Assembly (NCBI RefSeq): GCF_000275845.1
Contig: NW_006766890.1
Span: 623,042-687,041, forward strand
Source of the DNA: Dichomitus squalens LYAD-421 SS1
Lineage: Eukaryota; Basidiomycota; Agaricomycetes; Polyporales; Polyporaceae
Direction of reading: 5' to 3'
Length of the DNA: 64,000 nt
Made by a program: the position numbers and the translations under genes. Shown here one piece after another: positions 1-11,412 of the stretch. Every line of letters begins with the position of its first letter. The first letter of the stretch is position 1. Below the pieces are notes generated by a model. The model did not search any database and had not been told where the DNA came from. It saw only the letters and a program-made list of their open reading frames with translations.

Positions 1-8
1 GCTCCCAG

Positions 9-15
9 TATAAAA
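9..15 (+). promoter_or_regulatory. TATA box of the His/Ser-rich protein gene
   Basis: TATAAAA lies 58 bp before the ATG at 73. Transcription would then begin around position 40, which leaves a short leader. The earlier ATG at 15 would fall upstream of the transcript and is unlikely to be used. Confidence 0.5.
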
Positions 16-72
16 TGCACTCTGTCCCGCCTCCCCTGGCGCATTCCACTCCCCAACGCACACCTCACCACC

Positions 73-819
73 ATGCCTACCTACTACTACCCAACGCACA
101 ACACCCATGGCACCCGTCAGAGGTCCCACTCCCATTCACACCAACCGACCCAGGTTGTGTACCCGTCCGGCTACTCCTCCCACCACAGCTCTCCTGGCCA
201 CCACTTCAACAACGCATACCCTCAGCAGGGCGCGTACTACCCTCCGCCCCAGTATCTGGTTCCGAACTATCAACACGACGCGGGCCGTCATCGTAGCCAT
301 CACGGACATGCACGGACAGGCTCTGGCGACGCTGTCTACTACACCTCCTCCGCTCCGAGCCACCACCACAGCTCCTCTCGCGGTAGCCCCCATCACCAGA
401 ACGTTGCCTATACCACTAGCCGCCGCTCGTCCTCCTCGCACAACCACTCTCGCCCAAGTCGCTCGCATTCTGTACCGCGGCCTGTCCGCGTTTCGTATGA
501 CTCCAGCCCCCGCCATCGTCGCGTAAGCACACCTTCAGCGCCTTCTGCATGACGCGCGCGGCTGACCTTTCGTCTCTAGAGCGAATCGCGCCCCCGCGAG
601 GCCTCCATCCACAACGTTTCGCACTCACATCATCGCCGTGGCAGCTCCTCCAGCGACATCCCGCTGAGCGAGCGCATTCGGCGCATGTTCGGCTTCAGCC
701 ACCACACCTCGTCCTCCCATGGCTACCGCTACGGCGACCCGCACCGCGGCGGCGAGTACGTGGACACGCGCTCCGGCCGCACAGTCGACTGGCGTGGTCG
801 CCCCATCTACCGCGTCTGA
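73..819 (+). CDS. His/Ser/Tyr-rich basidiomycete protein of unknown function
   Basis: Two exons, 73-522 and 580-819, join in frame across a 57-bp GT-AG intron (GTAAGC...CTCTAG) and encode about 229 residues. The first 150 residues are low complexity: His, Ser, Tyr and Pro dominate, with His pairs such as HSHSH and SPHHQ, and Arg/Ser-rich stretches follow. The C-terminal part is more ordered, with SERIRRMFGF and the ending VDWRGRPIYRV. From general familiarity, that kind of ending recurs in small basidiomycete proteins of unknown role. There is no signal peptide, membrane segment or enzyme motif. The His-rich part could bind metal or be a disordered scaffold; both are guesses. The start at 73 suits the TATA box at 9-15. 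The gene converges on the GTPase gene to its right. Confidence 0.75.
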
Positions 820-1440
820 AGTGGCTCTGGTGCCCGCGAGGCGGTTTGGCCGCGTCAGGCGCGCGACCACCAATTGTGCTTTTCCGTGATCTCCGAGAGG
901 TTGCGGGAGCGCCCCGCCTCGCCTCCCATAATTGCTGTTGCTTTATACTACCCCTCGCAACTATCCCCTTCACTGTATCACCTCTTGCGCGTCTCAAAGG
1001 CCTTGGACCTCCAGGACTGGACTTCCTTTGTTATTGCATCTCGTTACCAAAGATTAACTATTGTCCTCTTCCTTCACACCCGTGCCGCGCACGGTCCTCA
1101 GTGTAACTGTGCCTCTGTACCGTGTACCTGTAACGCTCACGACCGCTCTCACGCTCTTCTGTCCTGCTTTGCTTCGTCGTGGCTTATCGCTGCTATTTAA
1201 TGAACCTACCTTACGTCTTACTTATGAGTTTTGTATACGCACCCTCGACGAACTTCATGATTAGTTTCCCACCCAGGAACAATTCTCGTGTTTTGATGCT
1301 TGGCGGCATCCCGTTCATGGGCCAAGGAAGACTTATTATTGTTCCACAGATCCGTACAACATCCGACCCATCATCTAGATAGATACACCAAGACTACATC
1401 AATCACCAACAACGGACGACCTGGGGTACGGGTGCCATGC
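820..1440. other. Intergenic, converging 3' ends
   Basis: This 620-bp stretch lies between two genes that point at each other and should hold both 3' untranslated regions. It is pyrimidine-rich up to about 1200. I see no gene, repeat or structured element in it. Confidence 0.6.
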
Positions 1441-4400
1441 TCAGCCAGAGTCACTGTTGCGCTCCTTCCTGGCCCGGATCCAGTGCTCGACCCTTGTCTT
1501 GTGCTCACGGAGCGTTGCCAGGGCAGACATTCGCGCCCTGACGTTCTCCTCGCTTTCCGAGGCGCACTCCCAAAGCACACTCATCTGCACTTCGACCTGC
1601 AGCAGTTCCACGGCACACGTTCAGCGAATCCCACACCGTTGTGCGGCGTTCGAGTAATTGGTGGCAGCGAAATCGGCGCACCTTCCTCGCAACTCCTTCC
1701 AGCGCTTCATCGAGCCTCTCGCCCACGGCTTCAACGGCGCCCTTCAGATGATTCTGAAGGGCGACCGCGGCGTCTTGGAACATCGTGTGTCGGTTTCTTT
1801 TGAGGAAGTCATGGAACACTTGCTTCAAGGGCGTAAGAGGTGGAACAATCGGACAGATGCCTATGAGTGCATCGCACAAGATGGACGTGGATGCAGCTCG
1901 TACCTTCTGACGTGCGACAGATCCTGCTCCAGTTATCCACGCCGCTTGTTCGTAGCCATCAGAGAGACGCCTTGTAGGAAGGGCGCGAGGAGACGGCTGA
2001 TCCGCTTCTGGCGTCCTTCTAGTGTCTGTTTGACCGTGTCGGTAACTTTGCGCATGTTGCGATGTGCGTCGGACAAGGCCGTGGCTCGCAGTTTCCTTGA
2101 GTATCTCTGCAGATAGTCCGGGACTGACGAGATGAGTTCATCCAGGAGGACGCGAATGGTAGAGATGGCCCTCTACTTCAAAGACTCCATATGTTGGGAG
2201 CTGAATGTCCGTGTCCACGAGCTTGCGAGTTGTAGTGTGAAAGCCGTCGTTAACTCGACATTCAGGTCCCGCCGGAAATGGCCTTTACGTCGGAGTGCTA
2301 TACAACATTGTTAGAATTTCCCACCCGGCTTATGGATGTCTTCGGCACTGACTAGCACGGTAAGTCGACCAATATGTCGAGGAAGCGAAATCGTCAGATA
2401 CTTTCACCACTGCATTTGCTGCCTATGTGTGCACTGTTGTTAAGCGAGGCATCTAAGTGGTCGGCATAGAAAGTACTCTACCAGCTTTGCACTGTCATCA
2501 CATTTCTGCTTCAACGTGGATACAAGAGACTTGTTCAGACCCTCGACAACGCCATCTGATACAGTCTCAAAACTCTGGTGGTTGTCAGAGGCTCATTCTC
2601 CATTGAAAGATGTTATGCGCTTTGTAATCACCTTGATCAAGCGATAGATGACACTGGTCTGGCGAGATGCATACCGTCCCAGTCTGAGCTCTCTGCTAGT
2701 TGGCTTGAGCACGTGCGGCCAACGCGGATGTGTCTCCTTTGACTTCCATCTGTTTCGAAGGGCGTTGCGATCTTCGGCAGTCACGCCTGGGATACCTTCA
2801 ATGAAGGCTAATGCCGAGGTTATAAGCCTCTCCAAGCCCTCAAAAAGCTCGTCAGTGGCCTTCTCTCTGGCTGGAACGGTGAGCTGCAAGATCCAGCGGG
2901 ATAGAGCCGGGATCTCGGTATCCTCTTCCTCAACGAAGCACGAAGGGCCCCGGTCGTCTTCCGCCTTGTCTGCACTCTGTAATGTAAGATATCTTGCAAC
3001 AGAGGAGATGTTGCTAGTGCTACTCACTGATGATACGCATGAAATCCCTAGAAGCGCATGTGAAAACAGGAAGCTTCATGTCCAGGTCTATATGTTGCGA
3101 AGCAGATGCGGCGTCAGTCATCCTCACAGAACTTACAATACTGGAGCTTGGGGAAGCACAACTCACCACAATCTGCCGGCTCTTGCGTGAGGTCTTCGGT
3201 GTTGTCATACATAAGCACTCTGCATAGCCATGGCAGCAACGACACGTACCTTCAAACTGAGGCAAACCGGTTCGGAAATCCTCCTGGAGTGCCATCTTAG
3301 ACCACTGATCCATATGTCGTGCTTAGAAGTCATGTATGTCCAAACAGGTGAAACAAGCCACATCTGACCGATGTAACCTGTCCTTCTCCATCATGGACCT
3401 CGACAGCGCCTTTTGAACGTGTCCTACCATGAACTGCGCTTTATCATACAAACTTTCCAACTCGTTGAAGTCGGATTCAATGATAGTGTGCTGTCCGGAT
3501 GCTGGACTGACGCCAAGTGGCGCAGATATCTTCTGTCTCTTCCCTAGGCTGTCTTTCCCATAGTTGTCAGTAGGGCGCTTCATACCGATGGAAGCGGATT
3601 CTGCGGTGGTACTTCTAGATCTTGTGAGCACGTTCGGCCCTCTCTGCGGCTGTTCAAGTACAGATGCTATTTTGGAGTATCAGGATATCCAATACGCCAG
3701 GATGAAGGACTTTGTCTTACCGCATGTCATCGATTTCGCAGCCTGAGCCCAACTCTGCAGATTCTTTCTATGCTTTGCGATATCGTTGTCGATCTTCTTC
3801 AGCTCGTCACAATCTGCCAGCTTTCGCTTGAGTGCTGGCTCCCGAAGGATCTCTTGTGGTGATACATCGTCACATTTTGTTGCTAGTTTCCACATCAGTA
3901 CTATTTCAATCTTGTCGGGAGCACATACAGTAGTGGCATGCTCTTTTCGGAGCTGACACGACAGACAATGCAAGGCAATATGCACAGGTCTACTCATGCG
4001 CATTTCGACCTGACCCGTACCCGTAACCACGCGGGTACATACCCGAGTAGGTCGGGTACGGATCGAGATCGGGCACGGGTCAAAGATCGGGTTACCCATA
4101 TATGGGGCTCCTAGGGGATACTAAGGGTGCAGCATGACTGTCTACTTGTCGCCAGAGATGCTGTCAGGAGTTTTATGTGTGCACAGCATCCTTAGTGACA
4201 AGTAGGTATCCATTGCTATCGCCTAAGCCTTATTCAAGTACAGCAGCGCCTGCACGAATACCCCTTCCCTGTTCCCGCCTCCTCTCGGGCCTGTACAGCG
4301 GCTCGCACCGGCAGTGGCGACGTTACCTTGGTTTTAGGGCCGTTCAACCACAGTGCAATGAAGATTTCCCTTGCCGACGGGTCCATGGGTACACTCTGTC

Positions 4401-6143
4401 AGATATGGGTTTTGGTCGGGTCGACCAAATCTTGACCCGTACCCGCACGGGTATATACCCGGACCCGAGGCGACCCTTATGAAGGGGCTGCACTCACCGA
4501 TGAAAGTGATGACCTCAGGAGAATATCTTTATTTCATAGTCATCTTAAGTCGCGTGCATGATGGTAGAAATGTGAAAGCTCACTTTCCGTCTGTGGATGA
4601 GAATGAAACTCAGGCGAGATACCGCGAATGACAATAGAGGGACCATTACATACCCAACGTCAACTGCGTTCGAAATGCGACTCCGTACAAGTCTGTCATT
4701 CCAACCATACCATAAGCACGACCTCACAGCCCCACTGCGATGCGGCAGTCCTGCTCACCTCGGGCGACCTTCGAACTCACCGCCCTGGTGATGGGCGAAA
4801 CTACGAAGACACGATCAGCGCGTTTCAGGTAATCTCTGGCAACTTTGCAGCGGGCTGCATTGCTATCAGCAACCCCAGGTAAGTCCACGAGCACAGCTCC
4901 AGTCGACAATACTGGAGCTGGGCAATGAATCGTGATCTTCCTAACGAGAGGCCAATATGAGGCAGTTTTTAAGCCATTCGACGGGTCAATATACTGCGAT
5001 ACCTCGCTCGTGAACATTTCTGTAGCCGAGCTTTCTGTGACAATGTGTACTGTCTTTCCGAGGAAGAGCGGCACAACTGTTGATGTAAATGAATGCGTGA
5101 CAATTTTCAATGAAAAAGGCGAAAGGTTGGCTTACAAATGTTCTGTTGCGAGAGTTGCTCTACGGTTATATCGGACAATATGTCCTCATTGACAGAGGGG
5201 TACACAGCTGACATCTGCACAATGATTATGACTTCGTAGCGATGCCAGGACAAACCTTGTGAAAGACTCACTTTATCCCATGCGACAGCCGCCTCCTCAA
5301 CGAGATCCCAGCGATGCTTCACGCGGCCATCTGGATTGTCCTTTACGTCTTGGAGTAGGTGTTCCACCTCGTTGTACCATTCAGTCTTCGTGAGATACTC
5401 AATATCGGCCTTGATCTGATTGTCCGTACTGTACCGGACTTCGGTGACAACGGCTGTACACGCTTTGCACCGGTCATAGATCAATGGCTGCTTGCGCGGG
5501 AGTCGATGTAGGTGGCTGACATACCGGACATGCCACTAGTCCGCACAAGATTATCTGTTGCACGGGAATGCTTAGTCAATTTTGTAAGATGGCGGAGTGG
5601 ACAGGAACACGTACCTCCGAGCAGTGCATTGATGAGCGATGACTTCCCAGCGCCCGTCTCTACTCGTGTCAAGACTGAGTGGTGGTGTTGCGGACACTCA
5701 TGAAAATGGCGTACCACCGCATAATGCAATGACCATCTCTGCGGAGTCTCCTGTTTTACGCAAGCTAGATCCCTTTTAGCATCATCCGGATCAATTTGTG
5801 GGAGGAACGACCATCGAAATTACTTTTGTATGTCTTTCGTCAATTCGTCCCTTCTCAGGGTGCTGCCTGGTGAGAGAGTCCCAAGGAGCTCAGACACAGC
5901 ATAAATGAGATGCTTGCCATGACGCCGAGCCTCGTCGGCGTCCAGGTCTATGGGGTCCGCTATGGGGCGATAGTGAGCTTCGTAAGATCCCGACGCGGCA
6001 ATGCCAGTCGTGCATACCGCCAAGTCTTAAAGTCTCAAACAGCAACGGCTGCACGGTGTCTTCTTGCTTGATCTATTGTAGAGCAACTCGCATTTCAGCA
6101 GGGGTACTCTCTCACGTGAAGTAGACTCACTCACATCGGCCAT
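1441..6143 (-). CDS. SLIP-GC-like nuclear large GTPase, copy A
   Basis: Large dynamin-type GTPase split by more than a dozen short introns. The first exon encodes Met-Ala-Asp (ATG at 6141-6143) and the last ends RARKERNSDSG. Order from the N-terminus: an IKQE motif; P-loop GETGAGKSS (about 5640-5670, spliced across an intron); G3 box DLPGVADSNAAR (about 4890); G4 box TKCDD (about 3870); a basic KRQKI stretch (about 3530); then helical C-terminal regions including LPVFTCASRDF and GSVARQK. Every segment has a counterpart in copy B at 11413-16202, and the junctions I followed keep the frame, so the gene looks intact. Animal SLIP-GC is a nuclear GTPase; a role in this fungus is unknown. The intron before TKCDD carries a small inserted element. 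Confidence 0.75.
4010..4475. mobile_element. Small non-autonomous (MITE-like) insertion in an intron
   Basis: Both edges carry the same kind of sequence: GACCCGTACCCG followed a few bases later by a CGGGTA...TACCCG palindrome, at about 4012-4085 and 4405-4475. No reading frame inside resembles a transposase. A hairpin occupies the middle (4142-4205). Together with its absence from the matching intron of copy B, this suggests a short element. I could not define a target-site duplication, so the exact ends are uncertain. Confidence 0.5.
4142..4205. repeat. Imperfect 64-bp hairpin inside the intron insertion
   Basis: CTACTTGTC (4142-4150) pairs with GACAAGTAG (4197-4205), and GATGCTGT (4157-4164) pairs with ACAGCATC (4183-4190), leaving an 18-base loop and a symmetric internal bulge. 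Confidence 0.6.
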
Positions 6144-6718
6144 GTATGCAGAGTGAGACGCGACGGTCCGTCGATTGTGCAGAAGAGAATTTGGGAGAGA
6201 CTCACGCAAGACGCGTCTCAAGGGGTTTGTAGTCTGCTCTCAACAGCGGCGCTGATTTACAAACCGAGGGTAAGGCTGGGAACCTCTACACGAGCCTCCT
6301 GCCCAAGCCTTTGACTCAAGGCTTACTTCTGGACCAGACAAGCGAGTCCTCCATCATTTCTATGATGGACGATAGAATCTCGGCATATCCGAAGCCTCAT
6401 GGAAGGTTGTCTTGGGGCATCGTTGACGGCGACGTTCGTGATCTTGCACAACAACATGTCTCCAAATTGGCTCCAGAAAGTACAATGTCGCCAGGCTGCG
6501 ACAATCGATGATCACAGGAAACGGCACCAGAAAACAGCAGGAAGTTAGGCGAGGCAACGTTCCGCCTAGCACAGTCGATGTTGGCGGTGAATCGAACAGT
6601 CCAAATGGGGATAGGCAGCGCCCGGGTTAACCGAGGAGGCGCGCCTCAGAGCGCCCGGCCTTCGCTTATGCCTCGGGGCTCGAATTGCATGATAATCTAC
6701 GGCTTGATTAGACGGCAA
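6144..6718. other. Upstream region of GTPase copy A
   Basis: No gene is visible. The stretch should contain the promoter of copy A. It includes the first copy of a 19-bp direct repeat (6606-6624) whose second copy lies beyond the transposase. The part after 6600 may already belong to the mobile element. Confidence 0.45.
6606..6624 (+). repeat. 19-bp direct repeat, left copy
   Basis: TGGGGATAGGCAGCGCCCG occurs here and again at 10286-10304 in the same orientation, one copy on each side of the transposase gene. The flanking bases differ between the copies. Confidence 0.8.
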
Positions 6719-6792
6719 CAGTGCTGTCCGCGTCAAGGTCAATGCGTCAATGTGGGTCAATCCTATCGATCGACCCCCGACTGACGCGTCAA

Positions 6793-6814
6793 TGACGGGT
6801 CAGTTGACCCGTCA
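6793..6814. repeat. Palindrome in the left subterminal block of the hAT element
   Basis: TGACGGGTCA, two bases, then TGACCCGTCA: a perfect 10-bp inverted repeat. Related units recur at 10927-11005. Subterminal palindromes of this kind are typical transposase binding sites in hAT elements. Confidence 0.7.
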
Positions 6815-7008
6815 ATATGCACGTGATCATCCCGCCTTATCCACTTTGGGTACGGGTTGTGATGCCTTCGTACGTTACCAGATATTGAACATGATGGCGC
6901 GCCGCACGAGCATCACTACGATCATGTACTCCATAAGCCATGTATACAAGGCGCATGCCTGGAATGCCATTTTTTCCTGTTTTACTTCCCCCACCCTTCA
7001 TCCGAGGG

Positions 7009-10000
7009 ATGCCTCCGAAAAGCGACATATGGAATCTCTTCGAAACCTGACAGGGTTTGAACGGAAAACAGGTTCGGTATCTCCAGGACAAATCGCACTA
7101 CGCAGCTTGGTGCAAGGGCTGTCTTGATCGCTTTGTCAACGTCCGTATCGCTGTGGACAATCTTAACACTAATAATGGCGACCTTCCACAAGCCGGAGCG
7201 AAAACTGCGGACAAGTGGCGGGACATCGGTTTGTTGCATGTCCAGTCAATATGTACCATCAAACACTAAATCTAAACCCTATTCCAGCCAAGGACCCAGC
7301 ACTCGCAATCCATGCCGCAGCCTGGCAAGGCGATTCAAATATCTTCGGAACAACTGGTGTTATTCCGGTTGCCGGCAAGCGAGACACCATGTTACCTCAT
7401 GCGCGGCATTGTGTCTACAGTAACAAGGATATCCTTCAGAACATCGAGACCCGAGCTGCACTCGCTGAACAGGCAAAGGCCCAAGTAAAGGCTAGTGCTG
7501 CCTTAGCTTCTCAACTCAGGGAGAACTCCGAAAATATTGCACCACCGACCACATTCACCTGGACCGCACCCACCGCACCACCTGCACACATCCCACCAAC
7601 CACATTACTCCCGAGCACTCCCTTCTCATTTGCGACTCCAGCCACATCATCATTCAGTCTCCTACATAACCTCTCCCCGAGCCCAGGTCCATCAAAGCGC
7701 ATCAAGACAACGTGCAGCGAGCCAAACATCCACATTCCCGAGCTCCACCAAATGCCCGCCACACCGCACAACTCTACCGCTGCTCAGTTTGATTGTACCT
7801 GCAGGTGCCATCAGGCTTGGGATCAGGAACGCCAGGACGAGTTCAACGCTGACCTATGTGATCTCTTCGTTGCATGTAACTTCTCCTTCAATGCTGCCGA
7901 CAACCCCAGACGCACCTGTTCTTCACAAAATGGGTGCCCGGTGCTAAGGTGCCCGATCGGCGGAAGCTGTCTGGCCCTTGTCTGGACAGAGCTGTAGCCA
8001 ATGCGACTGCAGCTACCCGCATCACAGTGCACGGACAGTACGCAACTGGTCAGAGCGATGGATGGAAGAACATCGCAAAGACGTCGGTACTCACATCGAC
8101 TATGAACGTCAATTGGCTTGTAAGTCTCAAAAATTGCCTAATTAGGACTTGTCTCACTGTATTCTTGTATAGGCGCATCTGGTTCGAACACACGATATGA
8201 CAGGACGGCCGAAAACGGGCCAGGAACACCTAGAAGTGATCAAGTCAGACATCGAGTACATGGAGACCACGTACGGTGTGAGGACTATCGCTTGGGTCAC
8301 GGATGACGGCCCTGACGGGAAAGGGGCTCGTAATCTCCTACGGAAGCTCTGGCCATGGATGGTTCTCCTTCTCTGCTGGGCGCATCAGTGCAATTTGCTT
8401 GTTGGCGAATTTCTGGTTCTAGATCCTTACCGAAACATCATGGCGCAGGCTGTCGAAATTGCGAAATGGTTCAACAACCATAGCGGCGCTCTAGACCTGC
8501 TGAATGTAGAGCAACTAGCCACGTACCGAGATCGCCCTCGAGCCCTTGCTCTGCTTCTTCCCGTGGTCACGCGCTGGACCGCTCACTTGCATGCGGCAGA
8601 GCGGGTTCTGCAGCTAAAGTTGGCCCTGGAGTGCGTCATCATGAAGCATAGGGATCGCCTCAAGACAATCGCCTCCTTCTCACGTGCTAGGGAGGGCGAC
8701 ACACTCATAGGCCGTATAATAGCGACCATTGAGAACAAGGAGTTCTGGGTGTTGCTTGCTCGGTAGGCCATGTGTAATGATCTGTCATCCTCCATTCTGA
8801 TATACATTGTGCAGAGTTACAACTCACCTGAAACCGCTTGCCATTGCCACAAACATCCTCCAATCGTCCCATGCCCGTCTTGATCATGTCCTGTTCACCC
8901 TTGCCAACCTCTACCATACCTATAGTGCCGATGGCACCGAAACGGATGTACGTGAGCATATGCTCAGTAAACTGGAAGCCCGCTGGGAGAAAAATGCAGA
9001 TCAGGACCTTTTCATCCTAGCGGGCTTCTTGAATCCATACGTACGCGCATCGTGCTTCAACCGAAAGGTTCTTTGCGGCCAGGACATCGTCAATCTTGCT
9101 ATCCGTGTCTTCAAGCGGCTGTTTGAATGTGATCCTGAAGCGTCCTTCAGTGATGCGGTCGAAGCCTACATGTACCGACAGGGTCACTATACCGATGCTG
9201 CTATGAACCTCGCTGGTCATCTATCGAATGCCAAGGATAAGGTAAGCACAATCATCTAACTTCGTCAATAGGTACTTACATTCCTATAGGAAGTCGACAT
9301 CCTCCGGATCTGGAAGTTGGCAGATCGATCGAATGCGGACAATACAGCCATCTGTACAGATGAGAATGGACTTCCCAAGCTCGCAAGGCGGCTGCTATCA
9401 GTCGCAGTGAGCACAGGTGACACGGAGCGCGTTTTTAGCGACTTTGGTATAACGCACACTCGACGCTGCAACCGTCTCTCACCGGAGACAGTCCACAAGA
9501 TTTCCGTGGTACGGAAGTCTCTCCGCCGCGCACACGCAGCGGCAGGACTATTGGTAACTCGGATGAAACGAAAACTCACATCAGATAGCACGGAACCCTC
9601 TCAATGTCCCATCCCGGTGGTCAATATTGTTAGTACAGAAGTGTCCCCTAACCCGGATGCCGAAGAGGTCGAGGATTTCAAGGCGCTAGGAGACAGGTTG
9701 ATCAAGTCAGCCATTGACTCGCGAGCACACATGGAGGCAGAGACAGACAACGAGGACAACACAGATAGCATTGAGGCGCCTCAAGCTACCCTCAACCCTG
9801 TTGCCACGGTACAATTGGGCCAAACGGCAGACGCCGCAACGTCTTCTATTGTCAACTCGGAGGCGCCAACAACCCACTCACAGCGCGAAGCGACCCACAG
9901 ACGGAAGAAGACCAAAAAAAACACGATCCGTCTCGCAGACCTCTTCCTCTACCCACACCCACCTCCTCCAGGCTCCCGCCAATCCCAGGTCAGCGCATTC

Positions 10001-10120
10001 GAGGAGTCGGCGGATGGTGATCGGCTCAGAAAACTTCGCTTCATATGGACCACCGGGGAGGGGAAGCTGGAACAGGAATTGCAGCTGAGCGAGACGTTGC
10101 AGCATCTGCAACAGGTGTAG
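7009..10120 (+). pseudogene. hAT transposase (BED finger, hAT core, dimerisation domain), inactivated
   Basis: In order: MPPKSDIWNLF and SHYAAWCKGCL, with TMLPHARHC further on, resemble a BED zinc finger; NAADNP and FFTKWVPGAK begin the core; TDDGPDGKGARNLL and LCWAHQCNLLVGEF (about 8300-8410) belong to the hAT catalytic region; and RRLLSVAVSTGDTERVFSDFG (about 9390-9450) is the C-terminal dimerisation region. Short introns occur near 8120-8170, 8765-8815 and 9240-9288. Two lesions are visible. An in-frame TGA at 7048-7050 interrupts the finger exon. The frame also slips by one base within the C run 7904-7907, where one C appears to be missing. The copy is therefore probably dead, although an unrecognised intron could mask one lesion. 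Confidence 0.75.
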
Positions 10121-11412
10121 TACTTATTCCGTCCACTCTATAATAACGCACAGTAATACATAATTTGTCATCGGCGCCCGTTTTTGGGCAGCGTGACTGC
10201 TTGACTGCGTGGGAACCGAGGGCGGGAAATTCGTAAGCTCTCGCGTTGAGAAGTCATCTCACCTCCGGCAGACCACACTGTGGACTGGGGATAGGCAGCG
10301 CCCGCTAGCCGATGTTCTGCTTATATAACGATAGCGCTCAGAGATAGTCTTCCGCTCTCATCTACCTGACCTTGATGTTCGACTCCGATGAGGCGCTCTC
10401 GAGGATCTTGGTGGTATAATGGGACTTCCAAGGGTTTGTTCCCCTCATAGGCAGGATAAACCATAGTACAGATGTGTAAGAAGTATTATATGCATTGTGA
10501 ATTGTTTCGCTTGGCCGAGATGAGCATGGCTCACTCCAGTGTAGGACATGAAGGCACAGCGACCACTACCACTCTGGTCGGTGGCTGAGAGGCGCTTAAT
10601 CCTCTCCCCCTTCCCAGTGGGCACGGCGCTCACATTCTTTTGCGCTCTGAGCGCGTTTTGAGCCTGGGATGCTCACTCAAAAGTTGTAGGGAATGATGTG
10701 TAGAACATATTCTCTCGTGTAGATTTTTGATTCTTACAATATCTCGAGAACTAGGCTCCAACTTGAAAATCGCCATGAGAGAACTTGTGCATTCAATGTC
10801 TAAGATACCCCTTCACCACTCTGCTCGGTCATAATGGGAGGTTTTGGGGAGAGATCTTTCTTTTACACGTTGACCGCCCTTCAGCCACCAGCATTCCATT
10901 TGGCCGTCTTGCCGTCCAGTGTTGTCATTGACGGGTCAGTGACGGGGTCGGTTGATGCGTCAAGTCAAGGGGTCAATGGGTCACGTCAATGACCGACCCG
11001 TCAATCGTCTTGTGGCGCCAGCATAGACAAGAACGAACCCTACATATTATACCAGCGAGAGTTGTAAGAGTGAGACACGCTGTACCAAAACTGGGGAAGC
11101 GAAGTGAGTGAAGGCAGCACAACGCCATAGGAATCATATGCATCAGGAGTACAGACGCGCATGTAAGATAGATAGCGCAACAACAAGCATGGAGTACAGT
11201 ATTTACCAGATCATAAGGTCAAAGCATAGAGAATATAAGGTGGTGAATAAGGCCGATGCGCCGCCGACTACTATGGTATGCGGATGCAGGAAGGAAGTCA
11301 AGCGGGTGGTACGGACAGAGGGGAAGGTATAGCACAAGAAACAACGTAGCCGTGCGAGAGCAGGAGGGTGTACAACGAGCAAGGGCTACTCATCATCCAT
11401 CTAGGTCGACGT
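10121..11412. other. 3' part of the hAT element and upstream spacer of copy B's 3' end
   Basis: No gene is supported here. The stretch holds the second copy of the 19-bp repeat (10286-10304) and the right subterminal block (10917-11005). Beyond that, about 400 bp should include the 3' untranslated region of GTPase copy B. Confidence 0.5.
10286..10304 (+). repeat. 19-bp direct repeat, right copy
   Basis: Identical over 19 bases to 6606-6624 and in the same orientation, downstream of the transposase stop codon at 10118-10120. Confidence 0.8.

Larger units (their letters stand above)
3883..4497 (-). other. Enlarged 615-bp intron of GTPase copy A
   Basis: The host exons read ...ITFI then ATKCDD, with donor GTGAG and acceptor CTAG. 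Copy B has an intron at exactly the same codon, but it is only 59 bp (14218-14276). The extra length is the repeat-rich insertion described separately. Confidence 0.75.
6719..11005 (+). mobile_element. Degenerate hAT-family DNA transposon
   Basis: The element is defined by a hAT transposase frame (7009-10120) flanked by blocks rich in TGACGGGTCA and its complement. The left block starts with CAGTGCTGTC at 6719 and holds a 10+2+10 palindrome at 6793-6814. The right block starts with CAGTGTTGTC at 10917 and holds an 11-bp inverted pair (10927-10937 with 10995-11005). The two CAGTG motifs point the same way, so they are not simple terminal inverted repeats, and the true ends remain uncertain. 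The element fills the spacer between the two GTPase paralogues. Confidence 0.55.

Noticed and set aside
15..296. Alternative start at position 15 for the first gene
   Set aside because: It overlaps the TATA box region and its frame ends before the conserved C-terminal exon; the ATG at 73 leads into the spliced product.
1441..6143. GTPase copy A as a pseudogene
   Set aside because: At first it looked fragmented, but each fragment joins in frame at GT-AG sites and all GTP-binding boxes are intact.
11108..11332. 74-codon plus-strand frame
   Set aside because: Falls in the spacer and 3' untranslated region of GTPase copy B; no similarity and no splice context.
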